From Pseudomonadota bacterium (GTDB lineage Bacteria > Pseudomonadota > Alphaproteobacteria > Rhodospirillales > Magnetospirillaceae), in contig JAJYTF010000010.1 of NCBI GenBank assembly GCA_021793155.1, positions 1 through 64,000 on the forward strand: DNA of 64,000 nt, written 5' to 3'. Positions within the stretch are counted from its first letter, which is position 1, and every line of letters begins with the position of its first letter. Shown in pieces: positions 1 to 7,538 of the stretch. A program made the position numbers and the translations under genes. The notes beneath the pieces were generated by a model. That model ran no database searches, was not told where the DNA came from, and saw only the letters and a list, made by a program, of their open reading frames with translations.

Positions 1-50
1 ACCTTCGCCTTGAAAGCGGCGCTGTGATTTCGGCGGGTTCTCTTCGTCAT
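1..50 (-). CDS. IS3-family transposase OrfA, N-terminus (partial)
   Basis: The minus strand has ATG at 48-50 after a good ribosome binding site (AAGGAG). It reads MTKRTRRNHSAAFKAKV before the window ends. This matches the conserved start of IS3-family OrfA proteins (M-T-K-R-x-R-R-N-H-S-x-x-F-K-A-K-V), which carry a helix-turn-helix and are normally joined to OrfB by a -1 frameshift. Only 16 codons are present, so intactness of the element cannot be judged. Confidence 0.8.
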   Translation of the reverse strand, partial: MTKRTRRNHSAAFKAK

Positions 51-127
51 TCGCGGTGCTCCTTCCTCGTGTTGGTGGGATAGAAGCTCCACTTAAGCCG
101 CCTGTCCAGTTTTGCGGGGCCACCTCA
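1..127 (-). mobile_element. IS3-family insertion sequence, left end (partial)
   Basis: The minus strand shows a transposase OrfA start and, upstream of it, a typical IS3-type terminus. The terminus reads TGAGGTGGCCCCGC inward from base 127, followed by the ACTGGACAGGCGG motif common at the ends of this IS group. The rest of the element lies outside the window on the left. The boundary at 127 is inferred from the TGAGG end and from the point where the neighbouring reading frame stops looking native. The target duplication cannot be checked because the other end is not visible. Confidence 0.8.
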
Positions 128-308
128 CTGTGACCGAGGCGGTGAGCTGCGTCAAGCTGGCGCCGGTCAGTTCATAGACGCTTTTGCGCTCCGACAACGA
201 CCAGTAGCCGACAAAAATCCAAAGAGTTGCCAGAAGAAACCCGACCAGCGTAGGAATGGCGCGACGACGAATTTCCTGGCTTTTCATGCGATGAACCTGC
301 TTGGCCAT
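93..308 (-). pseudogene. small membrane protein gene truncated by IS3 insertion
   Basis: This is a 71-codon minus-strand frame with a basic N-terminus and one strong membrane segment (residues about 19-37, AIPTLVGFLLATLWIFVGYW). The last 12 codons and the stop lie inside the IS3 terminus (bases 93-127), so the native gene covers only 128-308 and its real C-terminus is lost or lies beyond the IS. The family is not recognised. The ATG at 306-308 is the only obvious start; no strong ribosome binding site precedes it. Confidence 0.6.
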
Positions 309-321
309 CCCTGATGGAAAA

Positions 322-349
322 GGCCGAAAGACTGGATAATCCTTCGGCC
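322..349 (-). terminator. possible hairpin terminator or leader hairpin
   Basis: Bases 322-328 (GGCCGAA) and 343-349 (TTCGGCC) form a perfect 7-bp stem with a 14-nt loop. On the minus strand the stem is followed by TTTTCC, so it resembles a weak intrinsic terminator just upstream of the small membrane-protein gene. It may equally be a leader attenuator. The short T-run keeps confidence low. Confidence 0.35.
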
Positions 350-617
350 CCCTCTCCTAATGAGCGAGATCAGCGTACCCAGAATACCGGCGCAAGCAAA
401 GCGTCCATCGTTCATTCAGGCCCGTCGCATCCGGGGCGGCCGTCGTCTTCCACGAGATCTCGCGTCAACAGAGAATGACATTGTAAACCGCATCGACTTA
501 TTGGCGATTTATCGCCCGGCGCGTCGTTGACACCGGCGATCGCGCGGGCGTAGGCTTACGGTACGTAGAGCAATTTTCGGCATGTCATTTGCCGGTCGCT
601 CACGGGAAGGGGGCGCC
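350..617. other. intergenic region, no gene seen
   Basis: No convincing reading frame, RNA or repeat is seen here. It should hold the promoter of the gene at 618 (plus strand) and possibly that of the small minus-strand gene. An ATG at 582 in frame with that gene has no ribosome binding site, so the stretch is treated as non-coding. Confidence 0.5.
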
Positions 618-917
618 ATGGTTGTCCTCGGCAATGGTCACCACTACTCCCACGTCATCGGGATCACGGAACGGGTTCGCGCCGCCAGCGAGAGATTGAA
701 GGTGCGGGCCATCGCGGCTGCCAATCACCTTTTCAGCGCCGAAGAGGTGTACCGCGAGATCTCGGAAGCGGAGACCGAACAGCGGGGCAATGAAATGGTG
801 GTTCTCGGCTGGACGGTGACGTTCCACGAGGACGGCACCGCCTTGGCAGAGAACCGCCAGACCGGAGAAATTCTACGCCTCGGCGCCGAGGACGCGCGGG
901 CGCTGAGAGGCCATTGA
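618..917 (+). CDS. hypothetical protein (99 aa)
   Basis: Small soluble protein of about 99 residues with no recognised family. The start at 618 is chosen because GGGAAGGGGG sits at the right distance; an upstream in-frame ATG at 582 has no ribosome binding site. The sequence shows a central helical, acidic section (residues about 15-55) and a C-terminal part with a WTVTFHEDGTA beta-hairpin-like stretch and TGEILRLG. No membrane segment or signal peptide is visible. It stands alone, convergent with the HMA-domain gene. Confidence 0.6.
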   Translation: MVVLGNGHHYSHVIGITERVRAASERLKVRAIAAANHLFSAEEVYREISEAETEQRGNEMVVLGWTVTFHEDGTALAENRQTGEILRLGAEDARALRGH

Positions 918-937
918 CCGGTCCGGCAGGCGGCCGA

Positions 938-1480
938 TCAGGCGATTTCGCCGGCAGATTCTGCCATTTCCTCGCCCTCTTCTGGACGGGAACGGGCGTT
1001 TGCGGCCTGGACGGCGGAGAGCAGCAGATGCAGGGTTGAGGCGCGAAAATCGCCTTGCGCCAATTTGGCGATCGCCATCAGGAAGAAGGTGAAGGACAGG
1101 GCGAGCGGCAAGGTGACCTGACCGCCCGAGATCCTGCGCAACTCCCGGTCCATACCGGTGGTCACGGCGTCGGCGATGCGCGACAGCGACCGCATGACGG
1201 CGCCTTCGCCGGCCATCACCAGGATGGCGCTGCGTCTGGCGTGCTCCAATAGCGGTCCGATCTCCGCCGTGTGGTGGATAAGGATGCTGCCGGTCACGGC
1301 ATTGGTCTCAACCGATGAAACTCCTGGAACCGTCTGCAGCCGCTGAGCAATCCCATGGAAATAGGCCCGGTCGTGGCGATGGCCTTCGACGCGCAACCGC
1401 GCCCGGCCGGGAGTTCGATGAACGATCCGCGCCCGCGGCGGGACTGCAGCGGGTTTCCTGTCGGTCGGATGCGGTTCCAT
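938..1480 (-). CDS. HMA-like domain protein with one membrane segment
   Basis: 180-residue protein. Residues about 18-72 (RIVHRTPGRARLRVEGHR..., then a PGVSSVETNAVTGSILIHH segment) have the beta-alpha-beta pattern of HMA_2-type heavy-metal-associated domains. The paired metal-binding cysteines of classical HMA domains are absent, so metal binding is not implied. A hydrophobic stretch at about 125-140 (LPLALSFTFFLMAIAKLA) suggests membrane attachment. Proteins of this layout occur near encapsulin or P-type ATPase genes in other bacteria, but no such neighbour is seen here. The role is unknown; family placement is moderately sure. Confidence 0.65.
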   Translation of the reverse strand: MEPHPTDRKPAAVPPRARIVHRTPGRARLRVEGHRHDRAYFHGIAQRLQTVPGVSSVETNAVTGSILIHHTAEIGPLLEHARRSAILVMAGEGAVMRSLSRIADAVTTGMDRELRRISGGQVTLPLALSFTFFLMAIAKLAQGDFRASTLHLLLSAVQAANARSRPEEGEEMAESAGEIA

Positions 1481-1684
1481 CAGTGGCCTGCCCCCTTCTA
1501 CCCGTCACCCCGAAGGAGCCGGAAAAATGAGCGATTCCGCCCCGAATCGGCGAAATCCCTCGCGCTGCTCGAAAAGACAGCAGTCGATACCCTGAACACC
1601 CGCGGCCAAAAGGGGTTCCGCCGGAGCGGCGAGAGGCCGCCACTTCGTCCTGGCCCGCGGGGCCGATCTGTGTCAGACGGCGCC

Positions 1685-2803
1685 TCAGTCGATGGGCCAG
1701 GACATGGTTTCGGGTAGCGTCGCCGGCTCCGCCTTAGGCGTGGCCGCCTGTTCACCCTGCTCGACCCTCCGCCACCAGGGCTCGAGGCTCAAGCCATGCG
1801 GCGGTTCCACCGCCTGTCCCAGCATGGGCATCAGCAGGCTCAGCCCCGTCGCGACGCCGGCGGCGAACAACGCTTCCGGCGGCTCGTCCCAGGCATGCAT
1901 GGCCAGCGCGAAAGTTCCCCAGTGCACCGGCAGGAACGGGCCGCCGCCCAATAGCGATAACGCTTTCAACGCGTTGTCCGGTCCCAGGTGGATATCACCC
2001 CAGGCCGGGTGGAAAGCGCCAACTTCCAGCATGACCAGGTCGAACGGGCCAAACCGCTGGCGAATGGCGGCATATTCGGTGGTGAGGCCGGTATCGCCGC
2101 TGAAGAATACGCCGTGCCGGCCGGACCGGATGACGAAGGATGACCACAGCGTGCCGTTGCGGTTGTTGAAACCGCGGCCGGAGAAATGCTGCGAGGGCGC
2201 CGCCGTAATGGCGAGATCGGCATGGGGTAGCGTCGTCGTTTCCCACCAGTCGAGTTCGACGATGCGTTCCGGCCGGATCCCCCAGTACTCGAGATGCGCC
2301 CCCACGCCCAGCGAGGTGACGAACAGCGGATCGCGCCGGGATAGGGCGCGGATGGTCGGATAATCCAGATGATCGTAATGATCGTGCGAGATCAGCACCG
2401 CATCCAGCGGCGGCAAGGCCGGCAACGCGACCGGTGCCGGCTGGAAGCGCTTCGGCCCCAGCAGGCGCGAGGGCGACGCGCGCCTGCCCCAGACCGGGTC
2501 GGTGAGGATTCGCAGGCCGTCGATCTCGATCAGCACGGTGGAATGCCCGAGCCAGGTGACACGCAGGCCGCTATCGGCCGGGCGCGCCCAGACATCCCTC
2601 GGATCGACGGAGGGCAACGGCCCCACCGGCACTCGCCGTTCACCGCCGTACAGGAATTCCCTCAGGGTGGGGCGGGCCGCATCCGGATCGCGCAAGCCGG
2701 GCAATATGGGCAAGGGGTTGCGGAACGCGCCGTCGCACCAGCGCGGCGACCCTTTCATGCGCTCCAGTCGGGACCCTTCCGAAGCCTTGCCGAACGCTTT
2801 CAT
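1685..2803 (-). CDS. MBL-fold metallo-hydrolase (UlaG/NAPE-PLD-like)
   Basis: Cytoplasmic metallo-beta-lactamase-fold hydrolase, 372 aa from the start at 2803. That start has GCGAGG just upstream; a much longer frame running to 3232 overlaps the divergent gene and looks non-coding. The metal-binding motif SHDHYDHLD (HxHxDH) is clear, followed by later conserved elements: a histidine at AAPSQHFSGRG, FSGDTGLT, and HWGTFALAMHAWDEP near the C-terminus. The N-terminal WLGHSTVLIEIDGLRILTDP and NRNGTLWSSFVI features fit the branch containing N-acyl-phosphatidylethanolamine phospholipase D and ascorbate-6-phosphate lactonase. The substrate cannot be named from sequence. Confidence 0.88.
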   Translation of the reverse strand: MKAFGKASEGSRLERMKGSPRWCDGAFRNPLPILPGLRDPDAARPTLREFLYGGERRVPVGPLPSVDPRDVWARPADSGLRVTWLGHSTVLIEIDGLRILTDPVWGRRASPSRLLGPKRFQPAPVALPALPPLDAVLISHDHYDHLDYPTIRALSRRDPLFVTSLGVGAHLEYWGIRPERIVELDWWETTTLPHADLAITAAPSQHFSGRGFNNRNGTLWSSFVIRSGRHGVFFSGDTGLTTEYAAIRQRFGPFDLVMLEVGAFHPAWGDIHLGPDNALKALSLLGGGPFLPVHWGTFALAMHAWDEPPEALFAAGVATGLSLLMPMLGQAVEPPHGLSLEPWWRRVEQGEQAATPKAEPATLPETMSWPID

Positions 2804-3032
2804 CCATACCTCGCCGGCGGTTGTTCCCGCCGTGAAGCCACTCCCCTGCCCTGCCGGAACGCATTCTTGCCCAGTTCGACGGCAGCAGACAATCGGGATC
2901 GGCCCGCGCCGGAAGTTATTTCGGGATGGAGGACGTCCAGGTGGGAAAAGGGGGGTGGGCGAAGCTTCCGCAGATTCGGTGAAATCCCGCCCACAATTCG
3001 CATGGCGGAAGCCTCGCGCGGTGGTACCGTGA

Positions 3033-3683
3033 ATGGTTCGTCGACACTGCGCGTGGAGCAATGCCGTGCGCCGCGTTCTTCGGCCGTTATTGTTCGTCGC
3101 TCTGCTGCTGGGCTGGGCATTTCCCGCCCTGGGCGCGGATGCGCCGCTCGCTGCGGCGCCCGGCCCGCTGACCGGCCAACTCCTGGTTGCCGCGCCAAGC
3201 ATCGGCGACCCGATGTTCCACCGCGCGGTCATCCTGATCGTCCGTCAAGGCTCGGGCGGAGCGCTCGGCATCGTCATCAACCGGCCGATGACGGAACATC
3301 CGGTAGGCTGGGTCCTCGATGCCATCGGCGCGCCGGACAGCAAGGCGAAGGGAACCGTCCAGCTATTCCTGGGCGGGCCGGTCGAGCCGCAAGTGGGATT
3401 CATCCTGCACAGCAGCGAATATCACCGTCCTGAAACCCAATCGATCACTGACCGCCTGGCGATCACCAGCAGCGCCCAGATCCTGCACGACATCGGCCGC
3501 GGCAAGGGACCGAAGCGGGCGCTCGTCGCCTTCGGCTATGCCGGCTGGGCCGCCGGCCAACTGGAGAACGAGATGCGGCGCGGCGACTGGTTCACCGCCG
3601 CCGCCGATCCTTGGCTAGTCTTCGACGCCGAGCGCGGCCGGGTCTGGGACCTGGCCTGGGCCCGCCGCACCATAGGCCTTTGA
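3033..3683 (+). CDS. YqgE/AlgH family protein with N-terminal hydrophobic segment
   Basis: 216 aa. Residues about 45-210 match the UPF0301 (YqgE/AlgH) family: LTGQLLVAAPSIGDPMFHRA, then GALGIVINRP, LFLGGPVEP and the C-terminal FGYAGWAAGQLENEM. Family members are usually cytoplasmic and about 185 residues long. This one has about 35 extra N-terminal residues with a basic start and a hydrophobic core ending in ALGADAP, which looks like a cleavable signal peptide. An internal start removing this segment is not obvious. The molecular function of the family is unsettled. It diverges from the MBL-fold gene and converges with the aminotransferase. Confidence 0.85.
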   Translation: MVRRHCAWSNAVRRVLRPLLFVALLLGWAFPALGADAPLAAAPGPLTGQLLVAAPSIGDPMFHRAVILIVRQGSGGALGIVINRPMTEHPVGWVLDAIGAPDSKAKGTVQLFLGGPVEPQVGFILHSSEYHRPETQSITDRLAITSSAQILHDIGRGKGPKRALVAFGYAGWAAGQLENEMRRGDWFTAAADPWLVFDAERGRVWDLAWARRTIGL

Positions 3684-3690
3684 CGGCAGC

Positions 3691-4887
3691 CTATGCGCCC
3701 GAGGCCAGAATCCGTTCCATTTCGGCCATCCCAGCAGGCATGTTGACCTTGCCGCCTTCGATCCGCATGGCCGATCCCAGCGCATGAAGAGTCCGGAACA
3801 GGTTGTGGGTGCGGCTTTGTTCGCCCATCTGCCCTATGCGCAGGATGTTCAAACCGAAGGCCCCCGAGATTTCGACCTTGTGAAGTTCCGACATGACATG
3901 GCGGATCCTGTTGGCGTCGATCCCCTCGGGAACCGTGATGCCGATTACCGAATTGAGACGGGATTCCGGGGCGATCAGCAGCTTGAGCCCCATGGCCTCG
4001 ACCCCTCCTTGCAGGGCGGCGGAACAGACGGCATGGCGACGAAACCGGATGGGCAGGGTCTCGTCGCAGATCAGGCGCAGTGCCTCGTGGAGCGCCAGGA
4101 TACCGGATACGGGCGCGGTGTAATGGTAGGCCTTCTTATCCCAGAACTGATCGGCCAGCCGGGCATCCAGGCACCAATGGGCCATGGGCGCATTGCGCCT
4201 TTCGATACAGGACCAGGCATCGTCGGAAAACGCGATCAGCGACACACCGGGAATTGAGGACAGGCCCTTCTGGCCACCGGTAATGACCGCATCCACCAGC
4301 CAGTCGTCCATTTCCATCGGCATCGTCGACAAGGTGCAGACCGCATCGACCACGTTGAGACAGCCGTGGCTTTTGCCCAAACGGCAGATTTCCACCAGTT
4401 CGCGGTTCCATACCGTATTCGAGGTTTCGCCCTGGACCAGGGTGAGAACCTTGAAGCGGCCCTGTTTCAACATCTCGGCGACGGCCTCGGCCCGGGCGCA
4501 TTCCTTTTCCGGAGCGTCGAGCCTTACCACCTCGCCGCCGACCCGGGTCACCATTTCGGCCAGGCGCCGGCTGAACACGCCGTTGCAGACGCTGAGCACG
4601 CGCGCACCGGGCTCGACCAGATTGGCGATCGCCATTTCCATGGCGGCCGAGGCTGGCCCCGAGACCCCCATGACATGGCTCGAAGAGGTCTGGAACACAT
4701 AGCGGGCCATGGTCTTCACCTGGTCGATCACCTTGTTCATGGTGTCGCCCAGGTGATTGATCACCACGGAATTGGCCGATGCCACCTTGTGCGGGATCGG
4801 AACCGGCCCCGCACCCATCATCAGCAAAGGCTCGTCAGGCAGGATGTTGTCGACGGGAACGACGGAGGGAGGGACAGGGAACTTCAT
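3691..4887 (-). CDS. PLP-dependent aminotransferase (alanine/serine-glyoxylate family)
   Basis: 398-residue class-V (fold type I) aminotransferase. The start at 4887 is preferred because AAGGA lies six bases upstream; upstream in-frame starts at 4905 and 4944 (TTG) have weaker sites. The pattern GAGPVPIPHKV at the N-terminus, SHVMGVSGPASAAMEMA in the cofactor-binding region, VVDAVCTLSTMPM (aspartate on the PLP ring) and ITGGQKGLSSIPG (Schiff-base lysine) are all visible. Relatives include alanine-glyoxylate, serine-glyoxylate, ureidoglycine-glyoxylate and pyridoxamine-pyruvate aminotransferases; no neighbour decides between them. Confidence 0.85.
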   Translation of the reverse strand: MKFPVPPSVVPVDNILPDEPLLMMGAGPVPIPHKVASANSVVINHLGDTMNKVIDQVKTMARYVFQTSSSHVMGVSGPASAAMEMAIANLVEPGARVLSVCNGVFSRRLAEMVTRVGGEVVRLDAPEKECARAEAVAEMLKQGRFKVLTLVQGETSNTVWNRELVEICRLGKSHGCLNVVDAVCTLSTMPMEMDDWLVDAVITGGQKGLSSIPGVSLIAFSDDAWSCIERRNAPMAHWCLDARLADQFWDKKAYHYTAPVSGILALHEALRLICDETLPIRFRRHAVCSAALQGGVEAMGLKLLIAPESRLNSVIGITVPEGIDANRIRHVMSELHKVEISGAFGLNILRIGQMGEQSRTHNLFRTLHALGSAMRIEGGKVNMPAGMAEMERILASGA

Positions 4888-5056
4888 GACATCCTTGGTT
4901 TTCATGTCACCGGACCGAGGCTGGCCGACACTATGTCGGAGCAAAGCCTGATATCCGGTAAGCGATAGAGGAAAAGCTTACAGCAAGACCACGTAACCCG
5001 CTTTTGCCCAAACGTGCAAGGAGCTGTCCTCGGGTTGCATGCTGGCACGCCCGCTG

Positions 5057-6724
5057 CTATCGCCCGCGGGATGAGATATCGCCCAATCCTGAGGCCGTCT
5101 CGGCACCGTCGCTCCCCATATCGTCCCCCACATCGGCCCCCGCATCCATTGCGTTCGGATCGCCGGGGGCGGTCTGCCATTCGAGACCCGGCAGGGCGAT
5201 GACACGGCTGCCATCCATCTCTTCGAAGCTGGCGATCAGGCCCTGCTGTTCCAAATAGGCGAGCATGCTGCGGGCCCGGCGGGGCGATCGGCTGCCCAGC
5301 GCCGTGGCGATCGTCAGGTCGGGTGGGCAGGGCCGGCCGTCCAGGGCGGCACGGGCCAGCAGGAGGAAAACGCCGTGGACATCCTCGGCCAAGCCGGCGG
5401 AGACTGCCAGCGCCTTCTTCCACGCCTCGGCATCGGCCGGCGCCCCGTCGAAATCGGTCCCGGCGACGCTGGCCCGTGCGGTGGCCAGCTTGCGGCGGAA
5501 GGTCGAGAGATCGAGCATGCGGCCATTCAGTCCATGGCTGCGGCACCTCACCAGGAAATCCTGATAGAGGACGGAGACCGATCGATACAGCGCATCGGGG
5601 TCGGTCAGCAATTCCTGCAGGATGGCATCATAGCTGCCCTGCTGGGTGATTGCGCGGCGCAGCGGCAGCGCCGGCCGGCGGGGCGTCGCCGGAACCTCGT
5701 CCGGCTCGCAAGGATACGCACAAGGCTGATCGTCTTCGGTATCGGCGCCGGCTTCCTCGGATCCCGGCGCCGCGGTCGCTGCGGGTGGACGCGACTGAGC
5801 CAGTTGCTGGAGGATTTCGGCGGTCGACATGGGCGGTGGCCGGCGCACCGAATAGCGCGGAACCTCGCTTTCGTCGCGCTTGAACAGCAACTCGCGGGCA
5901 TCCTCCTGCGGCGTCTCCGGAAGCGGCATCAGGCGGGGGCCCACGGCGCGGGCCGCGGTCCGTACTTCGCCGATGCGAATGGACAGGGGGCGGCGCGCCA
6001 GGGCAGGCCCCAAGGCGATGAAATGTCCGCGCTGCAGGTCGCGGAAAGCCTCGGCCTGACGGCGCTCCATACCCAGGAGGTCAGCGGCGCGGGCCATATC
6101 GATGTCGAGAAAGGTGCGACCCATGAGGAAGTTGGACGCCTCGGCCGCCACGTTCTTGGCCAGCTTGGCCAGGCGCTGGGTGGCGATGATGCCGGCCAGG
6201 CCGCGCTTGCGGCCCCGGCACATCAGATTGGTCATGGCCCCCAGCGAGGCCTTGCGCGCCTCGTCCGACACTTCGCCGGCGACCGATGGCGCGAACATCT
6301 GCGCCTCGTCGACCACCACCAACATGGGAAACCAGTAGTCGCGATCGATGTCGAACAGTCCGCCGAGGAAGGCGGCGGCGTGGCGCATCTGCGCCTCGGC
6401 GTCCAGGTTCTCCAGATTAAGCACTACCGACACCCGGTGCTGACGGACGCGGCCGCCGACCATCTGCAGCGCCGCTTCGCGGAGATTTCCCGCCTCGATC
6501 ACCACATGGCCGAAGGCTTCGGCCAGGCTGACGAAATCGCCTTCGGGATCGATGATGGCCTGCTGCACCCAAGGCGCGCTCTGCTCGATCAGCCGGCGCA
6601 ACAGGTGCGATTTGCCCGAGCCCGAATTGCCCTGCACCAGCAGCCGGGTCGCCAGCAATTCCTCGAGATCGAGCGTCGCCGCCGTCCCCGACGCCGTCAA
6701 ACCCATGTCGATGCGAACCGTCAT
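5057..6724 (-). CDS. HerA-like ATP-binding protein (DUF87)
   Basis: About 555 aa from the start at 6724, which follows a GAGGGGG ribosome binding site; the longer frame to 6910 is not supported. Walker A is VQGNSGSGKSHLLRRL (about residues 29-44), Walker B is MLVVVDEAQMF, and IIATQRLAKLAKNVA resembles the sensor/arginine-finger region of HerA/FtsK-type hexameric ATPases. The second half is helical and ends in a winged-helix-like ALGSRSPRRARSMLAYLEQQG. HerA proteins usually pair with the NurA nuclease or, in phage defence, with Sir2/DUF4297 effectors; none is adjacent. A stand-alone DNA-translocase-like ATPase of unknown role is the safest call. Confidence 0.8.
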   Translation of the reverse strand: MTVRIDMGLTASGTAATLDLEELLATRLLVQGNSGSGKSHLLRRLIEQSAPWVQQAIIDPEGDFVSLAEAFGHVVIEAGNLREAALQMVGGRVRQHRVSVVLNLENLDAEAQMRHAAAFLGGLFDIDRDYWFPMLVVVDEAQMFAPSVAGEVSDEARKASLGAMTNLMCRGRKRGLAGIIATQRLAKLAKNVAAEASNFLMGRTFLDIDMARAADLLGMERRQAEAFRDLQRGHFIALGPALARRPLSIRIGEVRTAARAVGPRLMPLPETPQEDARELLFKRDESEVPRYSVRRPPPMSTAEILQQLAQSRPPAATAAPGSEEAGADTEDDQPCAYPCEPDEVPATPRRPALPLRRAITQQGSYDAILQELLTDPDALYRSVSVLYQDFLVRCRSHGLNGRMLDLSTFRRKLATARASVAGTDFDGAPADAEAWKKALAVSAGLAEDVHGVFLLLARAALDGRPCPPDLTIATALGSRSPRRARSMLAYLEQQGLIASFEEMDGSRVIALPGLEWQTAPGDPNAMDAGADVGDDMGSDGAETASGLGDISSRGR

Positions 6725-6933
6725 TCGCCCCCTCGCAAGCCCATACCGGCGACATGCCGCTGTGGCCCTCTCCCTATACCCCAAAGCCCCGGGGGTGCAC
6801 GAGCCGCTTGAACAGGTGCCGGCCTTCGACGGTGGATTCCGGGCGTTGCGCTTTGTGCCTATACTTGGCCAATCCCGGTGCCGACCTCCCGCGCCGAAAC
6901 GCAGGCTCAACCGTACGCCGAGGCAAACAGCGA

Positions 6934-7494
6934 ATGTCGAATAAGGACGGCAGCAAGATCATTCGCCGGAGGACGCCGGAATCAGCGGCCATGTTGGCAA
7001 ACGTCAAACGGGCGATGGCGATCACCGCCGCGCTCAACCGTTTGACCTTCGACGATGCCGACGAAATCCGCGCCCTGTTCAGCCAACTCATCGGCAAGGA
7101 GGTGGACGAAAGCTTCTTGCTGATCCCGCCGTTCTATACGGCCGGCGGCAGCGAAATCCGCGTCGGGCATAATGTCTTCGTAAATCAGAACTGTACTTTC
7201 TACGACCTCGGCGGCCTCGACATCGGGGACGATGTGATGATCGGGCCGAACGTGAGCATCATCACGGCGGGCCATCCCCTTGACCCCGCGCAACGCCGCG
7301 CCGTGACGATCGGCAAGCCCATCGTGATCGGGAGAAACGTCTGGATCGCCGCCGGCGCGACGATTATCGGCGGGGTGACCATAGGCGAAAACTCGGTTGT
7401 CGCCGCAGGGTCGGTCGTCACCAGGGACGTTCCCCCGAATACTCTTGCCGGGGGAAATCCGGCGCGGGTCATCCGTTCGATTGACGACGACTGA
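6934..7494 (+). CDS. hexapeptide-repeat sugar O-acetyltransferase (NodL/LacA/Maa type)
   Basis: 186 aa. The start at 6934 gives the expected family length; the frame extends upstream to 6754 without family similarity. A MAC-like N-terminal helical part (LTFDDADEIRALFSQLIGKE) is followed by left-handed beta-helix hexapeptide repeats: IRVGHNVFVNQNCTFYD, IGDDVMIGPNVSIITAGHP, then IGRNVWIAAGATIIGGVTIG and VVAAGSVVTRDVPPNTLAGG. The catalytic histidine is likely in ITAGHPLDP. The family acetylates maltose, galactosides or Nod factors with acetyl-CoA; the acceptor here is unknown. The gene is single, convergent with the guanidine operon. Confidence 0.85.
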   Translation: MSNKDGSKIIRRRTPESAAMLANVKRAMAITAALNRLTFDDADEIRALFSQLIGKEVDESFLLIPPFYTAGGSEIRVGHNVFVNQNCTFYDLGGLDIGDDVMIGPNVSIITAGHPLDPAQRRAVTIGKPIVIGRNVWIAAGATIIGGVTIGENSVVAAGSVVTRDVPPNTLAGGNPARVIRSIDDD

Positions 7495-7538
7495 AGCACC
7501 ATCCGACATGTCGTGCCAAAGCCCGCGTCGACACCAAT

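Noticed and set aside
1685-3232. 515-codon version of the MBL-fold hydrolase
   Set aside because: The first 143 codons overlap the divergent YqgE/AlgH gene and have no family similarity; start 2803 has a ribosome binding site and fits the family length.
5375-6811. 478-codon open frame on the plus strand
   Set aside because: Antisense to the HerA-like ATPase; no ribosome binding site and no family features.
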